Source: JBMNQI01 sp050944055 (GTDB lineage Bacteria; Bacillota; Clostridia; Oscillospirales; Oscillospiraceae). From it: a stretch of DNA of 62,499 bases. Both the position numbers and the translations under genes were made by a program. The notes beneath the pieces were generated by a model, which was not told where the DNA came from, did no database searches, and saw only the letters and a list, made by a program, of their open reading frames with translations. How positions within the stretch are numbered: the stretch's first letter is position 1; each line of letters starts with the position of its first letter. Below are positions 24,171 to 33,364 of this stretch, piece after piece. The stretch is taken from positions 1 to 62,499 of the forward strand of contig JBMNQI010000004.1 in the NCBI GenBank assembly GCA_050944055.1, given 5' to 3'.

Positions 24171-24749
24171 ATGGCTGAAAGCCCTGGTAATAAAAACAGG
24201 AATAATAAGAACACAAAGAAAAGCAGCGCCGGATGGATAATAAGAGTTTTTCTGCTGACGATAGCAATATCCATAGGCTTGTCTTTTATATCGCAAAGCG
24301 CGCTTTCGGGCGCGAATATTGCCGTCGCGATACTGATATTGCTTGTATTTATTTTCATTGGCATTTTCTTTGATATTCTCGGCCTTGCGATTGCTACGGC
24401 TGATGAGCGCCCGTTTCACTCCATGGCGGCTCACAAGGAAAAAGGCGCCTTGCAGTCTCTGCGCCTGATCAGGAACGCGGAAAGGGCCTCAAGCTTCTGC
24501 AACGACGTTGTGGGAGATATATGCGGTATAGTTTCAGGCACGACCGCGGCGGTTATTGTAGCCAGGCTGGTTGAGAAATTTTCGTGGAAAAGCGTAATAG
24601 TTACGCTTTTTGTCTCCGGCCTTGTCGCGGGAATTACAGTAGGCGGAAAGGCTGTTGGAAAAGGCATAGCGATGAATAACAGCACGAAGATTGTCCACTT
24701 CGCCGGCAGAGTACTGGGAGTGTTCTCAAGCCGGAATAAGCTCCGTTAG
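24171..24749 (+). CDS. oapA: OLE-associated membrane protein OapA
   Basis: 192 residues: basic, Asn/Lys-rich N-terminus (1-20), then four predicted transmembrane helices (about 22-44, 49-75, 118-135 and 140-160). Two motifs known for OapA are present: DxxxD as DVVGD within CNDVVGDICGIVSG (about 112-116), and GxxxG as GKAVG (about 158-162). The cytoplasmic basic segments would suit RNA contact. It lies directly after the OLE-type RNA, with a CGGAGATT ribosome site, and before dxs. Function beyond OLE binding is inferred from the family. Confidence 0.85.
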   Translation: MAESPGNKNRNNKNTKKSSAGWIIRVFLLTIAISIGLSFISQSALSGANIAVAILILLVFIFIGIFFDILGLAIATADERPFHSMAAHKEKGALQSLRLIRNAERASSFCNDVVGDICGIVSGTTAAVIVARLVEKFSWKSVIVTLFVSGLVAGITVGGKAVGKGIAMNNSTKIVHFAGRVLGVFSSRNKLR

Positions 24750-24813
24750 AGCGGAGCCCGGAGCGGCTGGATTTTATGGAAATTACTCCGGCTGTTATGG
24801 GGGGCGTTTTGAG

Positions 24814-26658
24814 ATATATATTGAGAAATTGAATTCATCCGCCGATGTTAAGGCGCTAAATAGGGAAGAGCTGGCACCTCTGTGCAACGAGATACGCGAT
24901 TTTTTAATACAGACAGTTTCGCGTACCGGCGGCCACCTCGCATCAAATCTTGGCGTAGTTGAACTGACGGTAGCTATACACCGGGTCTTTGATACGAGCC
25001 GCGACAGGCTCGTTTTTGATGTCGGCCATCAGTGCTATGTCCACAAAATACTCACCGGCCGCGCCGGCGGCTTTGACACGCTCAGGCAGCTTGGAGGCAT
25101 TTCGGGCTTCCCAAAGCCATGCGAAAGCGACGACGACGCTTTTATAGCCGGGCATGCGTCAACCTCGGTTTCGATCGCGACGGGAATGGCTCGCGCCAGA
25201 ACTCTGTCTGGCGAAAACTACAGCGTTATTGCACTGCTTGGCGACGGCGCTCTTACGGGCGGCCTTGCGTACGAAGCGCTTAACGACGCCGGCCAGAGCG
25301 GAGAACCGCTTATCGTCATACTCAACGACAACGGTATGTCGATAGCCGAAAATGTCGGCGGCATATCCAAATATCTCAGACGCCAGAGAACAAAGCCCAG
25401 CTACTACCGGTTTAAAAAGCTTTACCGGAAAGTTTTATATAAGATTCCGGGCGGGAAATCGTTATACCGCTTCAACCACAGGATAAAGACGGCGTTAAAA
25501 AGCGTTATACTGCCGTGCAGCATGTTTGAGGAAATGGGCTTTACTTACCTGGGGCCTGTGGACGGGCACGACATTGAACGGCTTACCTATTCGCTCAGAT
25601 ATGCCGACGAGCTGAAAAGCCCTGTGCTCCTGCACGTTTCCACAATCAAGGGCAAAGGATATCAGTTTTCTGAGGAAAGCCCCGATGTTTTCCACGGAGT
25701 TTCGTCGTTCGATCTTGTAAGCGGCCATTCAAACGGCGCAAGCAACGGCGATTTTTCTAACGTTTTTGGTCAGGAACTTCTCAAGCTGGCCAGAAGCGAC
25801 AGGCGTATCTGCGCAGTGACAGCGGCCATGAGCTCGGGTACGGGGCTTGACGATTTTTTTAAAGAGCTGCCGATGCGCTCATTCGACGTCGGCATAGCGG
25901 AAGAGCATGCTGTAACCATGTCCGCCGGCATGGCAAAGCAGGGAATGCTTCCGGTTGCCGCTATTTATTCTACTTTTCTGCAGCGCGCTTATGATATGCT
26001 GATACATGACGTCTCGCTCCCGAACCTGCACGTGGTTTTCGGAGTAGACCGCGCCGGTATAACCGGAAACGACGGCGAGACGCATCAGGGAATATTCGAT
26101 GTAGCCTTTCTTACGCAGATTCCGAATATGACCGTTCTCTGCCCGTCCGGCTATAAAGAACTGCGGTCGATGCTGCGCGCCGCTCTATACGAAATTAAAG
26201 GGCCTGTCGCCATCCGCTACCCGCGCGGGAGCGAGGGAGCCTATACCGATAACCATTCCTGGGACAGCACTGCAATTATCAGGGAGGGTTATGACGTAAC
26301 GCTTGTCACATACGGAGTTTTAATAAACGTGCTTATTGAGGCGGCGGAAATGCTTGTCAAGAGCAGTATCAGCGCGGAAATACTAAAGCTGGGCAGCATA
26401 GCGCCTCTTGATCTTGATTCCATCGCCTCTTCGGTTAAAAGAACCGGAAAGCTTCTTGTGCTTGAAGACTGCGTCGCCGAGGGCTGCATCGGGCAGAAAA
26501 TCGCAGCCGGACTGCTTAAACGCGGCGTAATACCAAGAGAGATTTTGCTGAAGAACTGCGGCATGCGTTTTATACATCACGGAACGGTACCGGAGCTTAT
26601 GCGCGAATTGGAGCTCGACGCCTCTTCCGTGGCGGATGCCGTGAGGAAAATACTATGA
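24814..26658 (+). CDS. dxs: 1-deoxy-D-xylulose-5-phosphate synthase
   Basis: About 615 residues; condenses pyruvate and glyceraldehyde 3-phosphate, the first step of the MEP isoprenoid pathway. TPP-binding GDGALTGGLAYEALNDAG and the transketolase C-domain segments (EEHAVTMSAGMA, YSTFLQRAYD, DRAGITG) are complete. The start is unclear: the conserved N-terminus (YIEKLNSSADV) has no ATG, GTG or TTG in front of it. ATA at 24814 lies 9 nt after GGGGGG and ATT is at 24820. TTG at 24829 would remove conserved residues and has a poor ribosome site; TTG at 24691 would overlap oapA. The overlap with tlyA is ATGA. Confidence 0.93.
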   Translation: MYIEKLNSSADVKALNREELAPLCNEIRDFLIQTVSRTGGHLASNLGVVELTVAIHRVFDTSRDRLVFDVGHQCYVHKILTGRAGGFDTLRQLGGISGFPKPCESDDDAFIAGHASTSVSIATGMARARTLSGENYSVIALLGDGALTGGLAYEALNDAGQSGEPLIVILNDNGMSIAENVGGISKYLRRQRTKPSYYRFKKLYRKVLYKIPGGKSLYRFNHRIKTALKSVILPCSMFEEMGFTYLGPVDGHDIERLTYSLRYADELKSPVLLHVSTIKGKGYQFSEESPDVFHGVSSFDLVSGHSNGASNGDFSNVFGQELLKLARSDRRICAVTAAMSSGTGLDDFFKELPMRSFDVGIAEEHAVTMSAGMAKQGMLPVAAIYSTFLQRAYDMLIHDVSLPNLHVVFGVDRAGITGNDGETHQGIFDVAFLTQIPNMTVLCPSGYKELRSMLRAALYEIKGPVAIRYPRGSEGAYTDNHSWDSTAIIREGYDVTLVTYGVLINVLIEAAEMLVKSSISAEILKLGSIAPLDLDSIASSVKRTGKLLVLEDCVAEGCIGQKIAAGLLKRGVIPREILLKNCGMRFIHHGTVPELMRELELDASSVADAVRKIL

Positions 26659-27455
26659 AAAAGCAGAGGCTGGACGTCATACTCTGCGAGCGAGGATTAT
26701 TTACGGGCCGTGATAAGGCAAAAAGCGTAATAATGTCCGGAACCGTGTTTGTCAACGGCCAAAGGGCGGACAAGCCCGGCACGCCCACGGATCCGGACGC
26801 GGAGATAGAAATTCGGGGCGAGGTCCTGCGCTATGTGAGCCGGGGCGGTCTTAAGCTTGAAAAGGCTTTAGCGCAGTTCGGTATCGACCCGGGCGGCCTT
26901 GTGGCGGCGGACGTCGGAGCTTCGACAGGCGGGTTTACGGACTGCCTTTTACAAAACGGCGCGAAAAAGGTCTATGCGATAGATGTAGGCTACGGCCAGC
27001 TTGCCTGGAAGCTCAGGAGCGACGAGCGCGTAATCTGCCTTGAGCGGACGAATATACGCTATGTGACGCCCGAGGACATAGGCGAAAATATTGATATATG
27101 CACGATTGACGTATCGTTCATATCGCTCAGGCTGGTTTTGCCCGCAGTAAAGGCTTTTTTATCGCCGGGAGGCAAGGTAATCTGCCTAATAAAGCCTCAG
27201 TTTGAGGCGGGGCGTGAGCAAGTAGGCAAAAAAGGCGTAGTCCGCGATCCGGCCGTACATGCTCAGGTCATTGAGACTTTTCTTAAAACAGCAGTTGAAC
27301 TTGGTTTTTCAGTTCTCGGCCTGACATATTCCCCAGTCAGGGGCCCCGAAGGTAATATCGAATACCTAGCGTACCTTCTGAATGAACCTAATCTATCCGA
27401 AACCTTTGACACGGAAGCTCTGGTCGCCGAATCGCACCTCTCGCTTTCAGAATAG
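26655..27455 (+). CDS. tlyA: TlyA-type rRNA 2'-O-methyltransferase
   Basis: 266 residues. N-terminal S4 RNA-binding domain (RLDVILCERGLFTGRDKAKSVI region, 1-65) and C-terminal FtsJ-like SAM domain with ADVGASTGGFTDCLL. TlyA methylates cytidine 2'-OH in 16S/23S rRNA and affects capreomycin sensitivity; some relatives were annotated hemolysins. It is coupled to dxs by an ATGA overlap, a common arrangement in Firmicutes (dxs-tlyA-nadK-argR-recN). Confidence 0.92.
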   Translation: MKKQRLDVILCERGLFTGRDKAKSVIMSGTVFVNGQRADKPGTPTDPDAEIEIRGEVLRYVSRGGLKLEKALAQFGIDPGGLVAADVGASTGGFTDCLLQNGAKKVYAIDVGYGQLAWKLRSDERVICLERTNIRYVTPEDIGENIDICTIDVSFISLRLVLPAVKAFLSPGGKVICLIKPQFEAGREQVGKKGVVRDPAVHAQVIETFLKTAVELGFSVLGLTYSPVRGPEGNIEYLAYLLNEPNLSETFDTEALVAESHLSLSE

Positions 27456-27467
27456 ACGGAGGGCCTG

Positions 27468-28346
27468 ATGAAAAAAATCACCTTATGTACAAATCCCTTC
27501 AAAGACATAGGCTGGCGTCTTACAAAAAACGCGTACAATGATTTAATATCGTTGGGTATAGAAGTATCCGTCTGTGTGCCGGATATGCACTTTGAGCCTT
27601 TCGATAAGCCCGCGGGCATTAAGCTCAGCTCAATACCGGAGGCACTTTCAGGGGCGGAGCTTATGATCTGTTTCGGCGGCGACGGCACAATACTGCACGC
27701 GGCGCGCGAGGCGGCCCTGCGCCAAATCCCGATACTCGGCGTCAATCTTGGTCAGTGCGGGTTTATGGCGGAAATAAGCCCCGATGAGGTTCACCTTTTC
27801 CCTCACGCGCTTAACGGAGATTACACAATAGACGAACGTATGATGCTTTCTGCAACGGTTGTGCGCGAAGGAGAGGATATCTACTCCGAGCTGGCCCTTA
27901 ACGACGCGATAATAGGGAAGGGCTTCGTCTCAAGAGTTGTCGACCTCAGCGTGTATTCGGACGATCAGCTTATTTCATCCCTGTGCGGAGACGGGGTCAT
28001 AATCTCTACGCCTACAGGTTCGACCGCGTATTCGATGTCCGCAGGCGGCCCCGTAATCGAACCGAAGCTTGACTGCATGCTGATAACGCCGATATGCACA
28101 CATTCGGTTCAGGCGCGCTCCTTCGTCCTTGCGCCCGAGCGTATTGTAACCGTGAGGGTCGGAGAGCTTTCCGGAAAAGCCGCGTATATCTCATGCGACG
28201 GGCGAACACCTTTTGAGCTTCTTTCGGGCGACGTTATCAGAGCCGTGCGTTCAAGCCACCGGGTCAAGCTGCTTCATCTAAAGAATAAGAGCTTTTTTGA
28301 CGACGTCGGAGAAAAGCTCGAAAGATCGAGAGGTGAAAAACCGTGA
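27468..28346 (+). CDS. nadK: NAD kinase
   Basis: 292 residues. Phosphorylates NAD to NADP. The signature GGDGT is in CFGGDGTILHAAR, with a downstream LNDAII (NE/D motif) and STPTGSTAYSMSAGGP. GGAGGG-type ribosome site before the ATG. Its TGA overlaps the GTG of argR. Confidence 0.94.
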   Translation: MKKITLCTNPFKDIGWRLTKNAYNDLISLGIEVSVCVPDMHFEPFDKPAGIKLSSIPEALSGAELMICFGGDGTILHAAREAALRQIPILGVNLGQCGFMAEISPDEVHLFPHALNGDYTIDERMMLSATVVREGEDIYSELALNDAIIGKGFVSRVVDLSVYSDDQLISSLCGDGVIISTPTGSTAYSMSAGGPVIEPKLDCMLITPICTHSVQARSFVLAPERIVTVRVGELSGKAAYISCDGRTPFELLSGDVIRAVRSSHRVKLLHLKNKSFFDDVGEKLERSRGEKP

Positions 28347-28795
28347 AAAGCAAGCGTCAGAAGATAATACTTGAAATTATAAGCAGTAAAGATATTGAAA
28401 CACAGCATCAGCTGCTTAAAGAACTGGAAAGCCGCGGTTTTCATACAACCCAGGCGACTGTTTCCCGGGATATCAAGGATATGCACCTTGTTAAGGAGCT
28501 GGGCGCGAGCGGCGCTTATAAATATACCGTCTCCACGGCCGAGAGCTTTTCAAATCATAAGAACAAGCTTCGCATGATATTCCGTGAAAGCGTTACAAGC
28601 GTTGAGTGCGCGCAGAACCTTATAGTACTTAAGACGCTGCCCGGACTTGCAAACGGGGCGTGCTCCGCGCTTGACGGCATGGAAATAAGCGAGCTTGTCG
28701 GAACGCTCGCGGGGGACGACACGGCTTTTCTGGCTATGAAGGACAATGCTTCGGCCGCCGCTTTTTGCAGCGAGATACGCGCCATGCTTTCCTGA
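28343..28795 (+). CDS. argR: Arginine repressor ArgR
   Basis: 150 residues. N-terminal winged helix (about 1-70, TQATVSRDIKDMHLVKE recognition region) and C-terminal hexamerisation/arginine-binding domain with GTLAGDDTAFLAM. Controls arginine biosynthesis and catabolism genes. The start is GTG (28343) with a GAGAGGTG ribosome site. Its place between nadK and recN is the standard Firmicute order. Confidence 0.93.
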   Translation: MKSKRQKIILEIISSKDIETQHQLLKELESRGFHTTQATVSRDIKDMHLVKELGASGAYKYTVSTAESFSNHKNKLRMIFRESVTSVECAQNLIVLKTLPGLANGACSALDGMEISELVGTLAGDDTAFLAMKDNASAAAFCSEIRAMLS

Positions 28796-28810
28796 AAAGG
28801 GGAGATATCT

Positions 28811-30451
28811 GTGCTGTCACTTCTGAAAATAGAAAACATTGCGGTAATAGAGGAAGCGGACATTGAATTTGACCCCGGTTTCAACGTGCTCACAGGAGAA
28901 ACAGGCGCCGGAAAGAGCATAGTTATTGACGCTCTGAGCGCCGTTCTGGGCGAGCGCACCTCGCGCGACATACTCAGGACCGGAGCTGACTCCGCCTCCG
29001 TAACCGCGCTGTTTTCCATTAACGGGGAAGAGCTTACGCTTTACAGGCGTATGACCGCGGACGGCAGAAACATCTGCCGCATTAATGGCGAGCCCGCCAC
29101 TTTGGCGGAGCTTCGCGAAAAGGGGCGCTTGCTTGTAAACATTCACGGCCAGCACGACAGCCAGCAGCTATTAAACGACGCCTATCACCTCTACTATCTG
29201 GACCTTTTCGGCGAATGCGGCGAGTCTAAGCGGGCCTATGCCGAAAAGTATTCGGAGCTTCAGAGCTTAAAGCGCGAAATCAGCAGTCTGACGATTGACG
29301 AGGCTGAAAAAAACCGTCGGATAGAGATTCTCACAAACCAGATAGACGAACTGAAAAGAGCAAAGCTGGTTCCGGGAGAGGACAGGCAGCTTGCCGAAAG
29401 GCGCAATCTTCTGCGCAACGCCGGAAAACTCCGCGACGCGCTTTCAGCTGCACATGCGGCTGTTTCAGGCGACGAGGATTCAGACGGGGCAGCTTCGCTT
29501 TTATATACGGCCGCAAGGGAAATGTCGGCGATTGCGTCTTATTCACCAGAATTTGATGAGCTGGCGCAAAGAATTGAGGAGCTGAGGTATACCGCGGAGG
29601 ATATAGCGGAAATTCTTCGCGACAAGCTGGGATCTTTGGATTTTGCGCCGGACGAACTGGATGAGGTCGAAGGCAGGCTCGATACGCTGCACCGCCTGAA
29701 AAGGAAGTACGGGGAGACAATTGAGGAGATGCTTACATACCTTGATGCCCGTATGAAAGAGCTGGACGCTATTGAGGAATCGGACGATACGTTAATTAAG
29801 CTCAATAAGAAGCTGGAGATTGTTTCAGGCGAGGCAGAGAGGCTTGCTGCGGAGCTTTCCGCGCTCAGGCGCGAAAAAGCCGGAGAACTGACTGGGAGGA
29901 TATTATCTGAGCTTAAACAGCTTGATATGGCGAACGTCCGTTTTTCGGTAGAGTTTGAGGACAAGCCTATGGACCCGGAGGGGATAGACTCCGTACGCTT
30001 CCTTCTCTCAGCCAATGCAGGAGAGGATCTCAAGCCGCTGAGCAGGATTGCGTCCGGCGGGGAACTGGCCAGGATTATGCTGGCAATGAAAAACGTGCTG
30101 TCCGACAAGGACGGCATCGACACGATGGTTTTTGACGAGGTGGATTCCGGCGTTTCCGGCCGAGCGGCACAGCGTGTAGCAGAAAAAATGTCGCAGCTGG
30201 CGCGCACCAGGCAGGTTTTCTGCGTTACGCACCTCGCCCAGATAGCGGCTATGGCTGATACGCAGTTTCTGGTTGAAAAGTCCGAACGCGGCGGGAGGAC
30301 GTATACGGATGTTATAAGGCTGGACCGGGAAGGCCGAAGGCAGGAGCTTGCGAGGCTGACAGGCGGCGAAAATATTACCGATACAATGCTGCGCGGAGCG
30401 GATGAAATGCTCCGTGCAGCCGAAAAATACAAGAGCGGCATCGGCGCTTGA
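28811..30451 (+). CDS. recN: DNA repair protein RecN
   Basis: 546-residue SMC-like ATPase for double-strand break repair. Walker A GETGAGKSIVIDAL (about 30-44), long coiled-coil centre, signature IASGGELARIMLAMK and Walker B VFDEVDSGVSG. Start GTG at 28811 with AAGGGGAG upstream. In many Firmicutes spoIVB and spo0A follow; here tyrS follows instead. Confidence 0.95.
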   Translation: MLSLLKIENIAVIEEADIEFDPGFNVLTGETGAGKSIVIDALSAVLGERTSRDILRTGADSASVTALFSINGEELTLYRRMTADGRNICRINGEPATLAELREKGRLLVNIHGQHDSQQLLNDAYHLYYLDLFGECGESKRAYAEKYSELQSLKREISSLTIDEAEKNRRIEILTNQIDELKRAKLVPGEDRQLAERRNLLRNAGKLRDALSAAHAAVSGDEDSDGAASLLYTAAREMSAIASYSPEFDELAQRIEELRYTAEDIAEILRDKLGSLDFAPDELDEVEGRLDTLHRLKRKYGETIEEMLTYLDARMKELDAIEESDDTLIKLNKKLEIVSGEAERLAAELSALRREKAGELTGRILSELKQLDMANVRFSVEFEDKPMDPEGIDSVRFLLSANAGEDLKPLSRIASGGELARIMLAMKNVLSDKDGIDTMVFDEVDSGVSGRAAQRVAEKMSQLARTRQVFCVTHLAQIAAMADTQFLVEKSERGGRTYTDVIRLDREGRRQELARLTGGENITDTMLRGADEMLRAAEKYKSGIGA

Positions 30452-30469
30452 CAAAAGGGAGAAGCAAAA

Positions 30470-31678
30470 ATGACAGTGTATGAAGAATTAAAAGCACGGG
30501 GCCTTATTGCCCAGACAACGGACGAGGACGAGATAAGAGAGCTTATAAATAACGGCAAAGCCACTTTTTATATAGGTTTTGACGCTACAGCGGACAGTTT
30601 GCACGTGGGCCACTATATGGCTCTGTGCCTGATGAAACGCCTTCAGATGGCCGGAAACCGCCCAATTGCCCTTATTGGCGGCGGAACTACTATGATAGGC
30701 GATCCGTCGGGACGCGACGATATGCGCCAGATGATGACATTGGAGACAATCCAGCGCAATTCGGAGTGCTTTAAAAAGCAGATGGCAAAATTCCTTGACT
30801 TCTCGGAAGGCAAGGCTCTTATGCTGAACAACGCCGACTGGCTGCTCAAGCTCAACTATGTCGAGCTCCTCAGGGACGTAGGCCCCCATTTTTCCATAAA
30901 CAATATGCTGCGCGCCGAGTGCTATAAGCAGCGCATGGAAAGAGGCCTGAGTTTTCTCGAGTTTAATTATATGATTATGCAGAGCTATGATTTCTACCAT
31001 ATGTTCAAGCACTACGGATGCCAGATGCAGTGCGGGGGCGACGATCAGTGGTCCAATATTCTCGGCGGCACCGAGCTTATAAGGCGCAAGCTCGGCAAAA
31101 ATGCCTACGGTATGACAATACCGCTGCTGCTTACGAGCGAAGGCAAAAAAATGGGAAAAACACAGGGCGGAGCGGTCTGGCTGGACGCTGAAAAGACAAG
31201 CTCCTATGATTTCTACCAGTATTGGCGCAACGTTGAGGACGCCGATGTGATTAACTGCCTGCGCAAACTGACCTTCCTCCCGCTTGATGAGATTGAGAGC
31301 ATGGCAAAATGGGAGGGAAGCGACTTAAACCGCGCGAAGGAGATTCTTGCTTTCGAGCTTACGAAAATTGTGCACTCCGAGGAGGAGGCGAAGAAAGCCC
31401 AGGAAGCCGCGCGCGCACTTTTCAGCTCCGGCGGCGATATAAGCAGTATGCCCTCGACGGAGCTTTCTAGCGCAGACATGACTATAGTAGACATTCTTAT
31501 AGCATCGGGGCTCGCCTCCACGCGTGGTGAAGCCAGGAGGCTAATCGACCAGGGGGGCGTCGAAGCGGACGGTGTAAAAATAAAATCAATTTCCGAGACT
31601 CTGGACTATGATAAGCTGAAAACAAAAGGTGTAATTATAAAAAAGGGCAAAAAGACTTATAACCGTGTATATATATAA
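30470..31678 (+). CDS. tyrS: Tyrosyl-tRNA synthetase
   Basis: 402 residues. Class I core with HVGH (residues 45-48) and KMGKT as the KMSKS-equivalent; the C-terminal S4 domain (about 340-400) ends the protein. TyrZ-like, as is usual in clostridia. An AAGGGAGAAG ribosome site precedes the ATG, 19 nt after recN. No T-box leader is present. A strong terminator follows. Confidence 0.95.
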   Translation: MTVYEELKARGLIAQTTDEDEIRELINNGKATFYIGFDATADSLHVGHYMALCLMKRLQMAGNRPIALIGGGTTMIGDPSGRDDMRQMMTLETIQRNSECFKKQMAKFLDFSEGKALMLNNADWLLKLNYVELLRDVGPHFSINNMLRAECYKQRMERGLSFLEFNYMIMQSYDFYHMFKHYGCQMQCGGDDQWSNILGGTELIRRKLGKNAYGMTIPLLLTSEGKKMGKTQGGAVWLDAEKTSSYDFYQYWRNVEDADVINCLRKLTFLPLDEIESMAKWEGSDLNRAKEILAFELTKIVHSEEEAKKAQEAARALFSSGGDISSMPSTELSSADMTIVDILIASGLASTRGEARRLIDQGGVEADGVKIKSISETLDYDKLKTKGVIIKKGKKTYNRVYI

Positions 31679-31700
31679 TAAAGTGTTGTTATATGTTATA

Positions 31701-31738
31701 AAAATCTGCCGCGGTGGAATTTGCCGCGGCAGATTTTT
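31701..31738 (+). terminator. Terminator after tyrS
   Basis: AAAATCTGCCGCGG (31701-31714) pairs with CCGCGGCAGATTTT (31724-31737), with a T-run; may act in both directions. Confidence 0.9.
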
Positions 31739-31809
31739 GGCTAATATTAACTCTTGGATTTTAGCAACCGCCGTGCTATTATTTACGTCACATCCCGGAG
31801 GTAAACCCT

Positions 31810-32709
31810 ATGAAAAGAATTTTCGCGCTTTTATTGGCGCTTTCTATATTTTTGTCCCTCGCAGCCTGCTCAGATGAGGCTTCAGATGAAAAAAACCGCA
31901 CGGCCGAGAGTTTTGCAGAGGCCGCAGCTCAAGCCGAGCAAATCTATAAATCCGCCATAGACAGACTTCGCGATATAGTTGACGGTTACCTTAAGAAACT
32001 GGAATCGGAAAACCCGGACTATTATCAGAGCGATGCATATTTCCTTCCGATGTATATCAATTTCCTCAGCGATTACCGGCCGCTTATGGCTTACGTTTAT
32101 CCCGATTCTGAGGAATCCGACGTTAAAAATCTTTTTCAGGAGTCAGGTTATTACGTATCGAAGTTTGAACACAAGGGCGAAGCTTATGATATAGATTTCA
32201 CAGCGCCGGGAGAGGACGGCGAGCTTCACTCAAGACGGATCGAGGCCCAATTCGACAACGCTTCCGGCAGCTTCAAATATTTTCTTTATGATACCGATTC
32301 CGGCAGCGGAAATACGCTTCTTGAATTCTTTGAATTCTCTCCCCAGGGCGGAGGCTCTTACGCGATGCAGGACCTTTATACCCGTATGTTTATCACATAT
32401 TCAGACGGAGAAATAATGAACTTCGTTATTTCCGAAATGAAGTATTCGGAGGATTACAGCGGAAAACTGGGCAGCGACATTAGGAAAAACTCACCGGATG
32501 ATGACAGTATATACGCAGTAACTGACCTGACTTCCGACTGGGCGACTGAAAAAGGCGAGGACCTTGCCAATATCTATGCCTTGTCCGGCGGCGTCCTCAC
32601 CGTCGAACGGTGCGTGCCTAAGATTGAGAAGGCACTTAACGGAAGCCCTCTAAGCCGTGAATGGTTGTGGAAGGACAAGATAACAATCGACACTAATTCC
32701 GAAGCATAA
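31810..32709 (+). CDS. Putative lipoprotein, unknown function
   Basis: 299 residues. A lipoprotein signal peptide is clear: MKR start, hydrophobic core and LAAC lipobox with the Cys at residue 20. The mature part is acidic, with a helical stretch (about 30-70, SFAEAAAQAEQIYKSAIDRL) followed by a beta-rich domain. I do not recognise the family. CGGAGGTAAA-type ribosome site. It stands alone between terminators. Confidence 0.78.
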   Translation: MKRIFALLLALSIFLSLAACSDEASDEKNRTAESFAEAAAQAEQIYKSAIDRLRDIVDGYLKKLESENPDYYQSDAYFLPMYINFLSDYRPLMAYVYPDSEESDVKNLFQESGYYVSKFEHKGEAYDIDFTAPGEDGELHSRRIEAQFDNASGSFKYFLYDTDSGSGNTLLEFFEFSPQGGGSYAMQDLYTRMFITYSDGEIMNFVISEMKYSEDYSGKLGSDIRKNSPDDDSIYAVTDLTSDWATEKGEDLANIYALSGGVLTVERCVPKIEKALNGSPLSREWLWKDKITIDTNSEA

Positions 32710-32743
32710 TCAAAACCGCCGGTTAAGCCGGCGGTTTTGATTA
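32708..32743. terminator. Terminator after the lipoprotein gene
   Basis: AATCAAAACCGCCGG pairs with CCGGCGGTTTTGATT around a short TTAAG loop; T-rich on both strands. Confidence 0.88.
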
Positions 32744-32874
32744 TGCCATATAAACGAGCCTCGAAGAAAATGCTTATATTACAAAAAAAGAGATTGAGGG
32801 AGTAATGCTGAGAAAGATGGAAATCACTAGTAGTTAGATAAATGATATATTATAAAGAAGGATGTATTATAACG

Positions 32875-33153
32875 ATGAAAGAGAAAATTGATGTGTACAC
32901 CGAAGACGAGCTGCCGGAAAAATACCGGAGTTGTCTGGAGGAAGAGCCTGCGGATTCGCCCTTCACCTACTGGTATGTCGTGCCGACAATAAGTTATAAG
33001 TTTATCGGCGACATCGAGGGCATCGGCAGCGGTCCGGACCAGTGGGTCACAGACCTCGGCGGCGACTATTGTCTCCGTCTTCGCCTGTATGAGGGGCAGG
33101 AATCCGCAAACTATTCAATCGCCGTCCAGCGTCCGTCGGAACAGCCGGGCTAA
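32875..33153 (+). CDS. Hypothetical protein
   Basis: 92 residues, acidic at the N-terminus, with a WY-rich middle (FTYWYVVPTISYKFIG) and no signal peptide. No family recognised. The start is taken at ATG 32875; AAGGA lies about 12 nt upstream, which is loose spacing, and an ATG at 32842 lacks any ribosome site. Followed by repeat-like sequence and a terminator. Confidence 0.45.
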   Translation: MKEKIDVYTEDELPEKYRSCLEEEPADSPFTYWYVVPTISYKFIGDIEGIGSGPDQWVTDLGGDYCLRLRLYEGQESANYSIAVQRPSEQPG

Positions 33154-33199
33154 AAGCAGCGGGAGCAAGATACGGCGCAACTGGACGGTGGACAAAGGC

Positions 33200-33305
33200 G
33201 CGGGTCGTCGAGGACGCCGACCCCTACGCCGCTGCGGGGGGATGTTGGAGGAGGTGAACTCTCTCCGCCGCCGAGACGGGCACCTCCTTCGTCAGAGGGA
33301 GTTAT
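33200..33305. repeat. Probable remnant of interspersed repeats
   Basis: Two imperfect hairpins: GGGTCG/CGACCC (about 33202-33223) and AACTCTCT/AGAGGGAGTT (33257-33303). The wording resembles the palindromic extragenic elements scattered in many clostridial genomes. No second copy lies in this window, so the assignment rests on style. Confidence 0.35.
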
Positions 33306-33326
33306 AATAGCACCCGGCGCTTAACC

Positions 33327-33364
33327 GAATAATAAGCCAGACGGAAACGTCTGGCTTATTATTC
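33327..33364. terminator. Bidirectional terminator before dacF
   Basis: GAATAATAAGCCAGACG (33327-33343) pairs perfectly with CGTCTGGCTTATTATTC (33348-33364) around a GAAA loop. It serves the hypothetical gene and overlaps the stop codon of dacF on the opposite strand. Confidence 0.88.

Noticed and set aside
23821..24240. Several reading frames of 60-97 codons on the plus strand within the ispA-oapA gap
   Set aside because: They overlap one another, lack ribosome sites and show no protein-like composition; the interval fits a structured RNA.
30452..30469. T-box leader for tyrS
   Set aside because: Only 18 nt separate recN and tyrS; no T-box sequence fits.
29539..30564. 341-codon reading frame on the minus strand
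   Set aside because: Entirely antisense to recN, Ser-rich shadow composition, no ribosome site.
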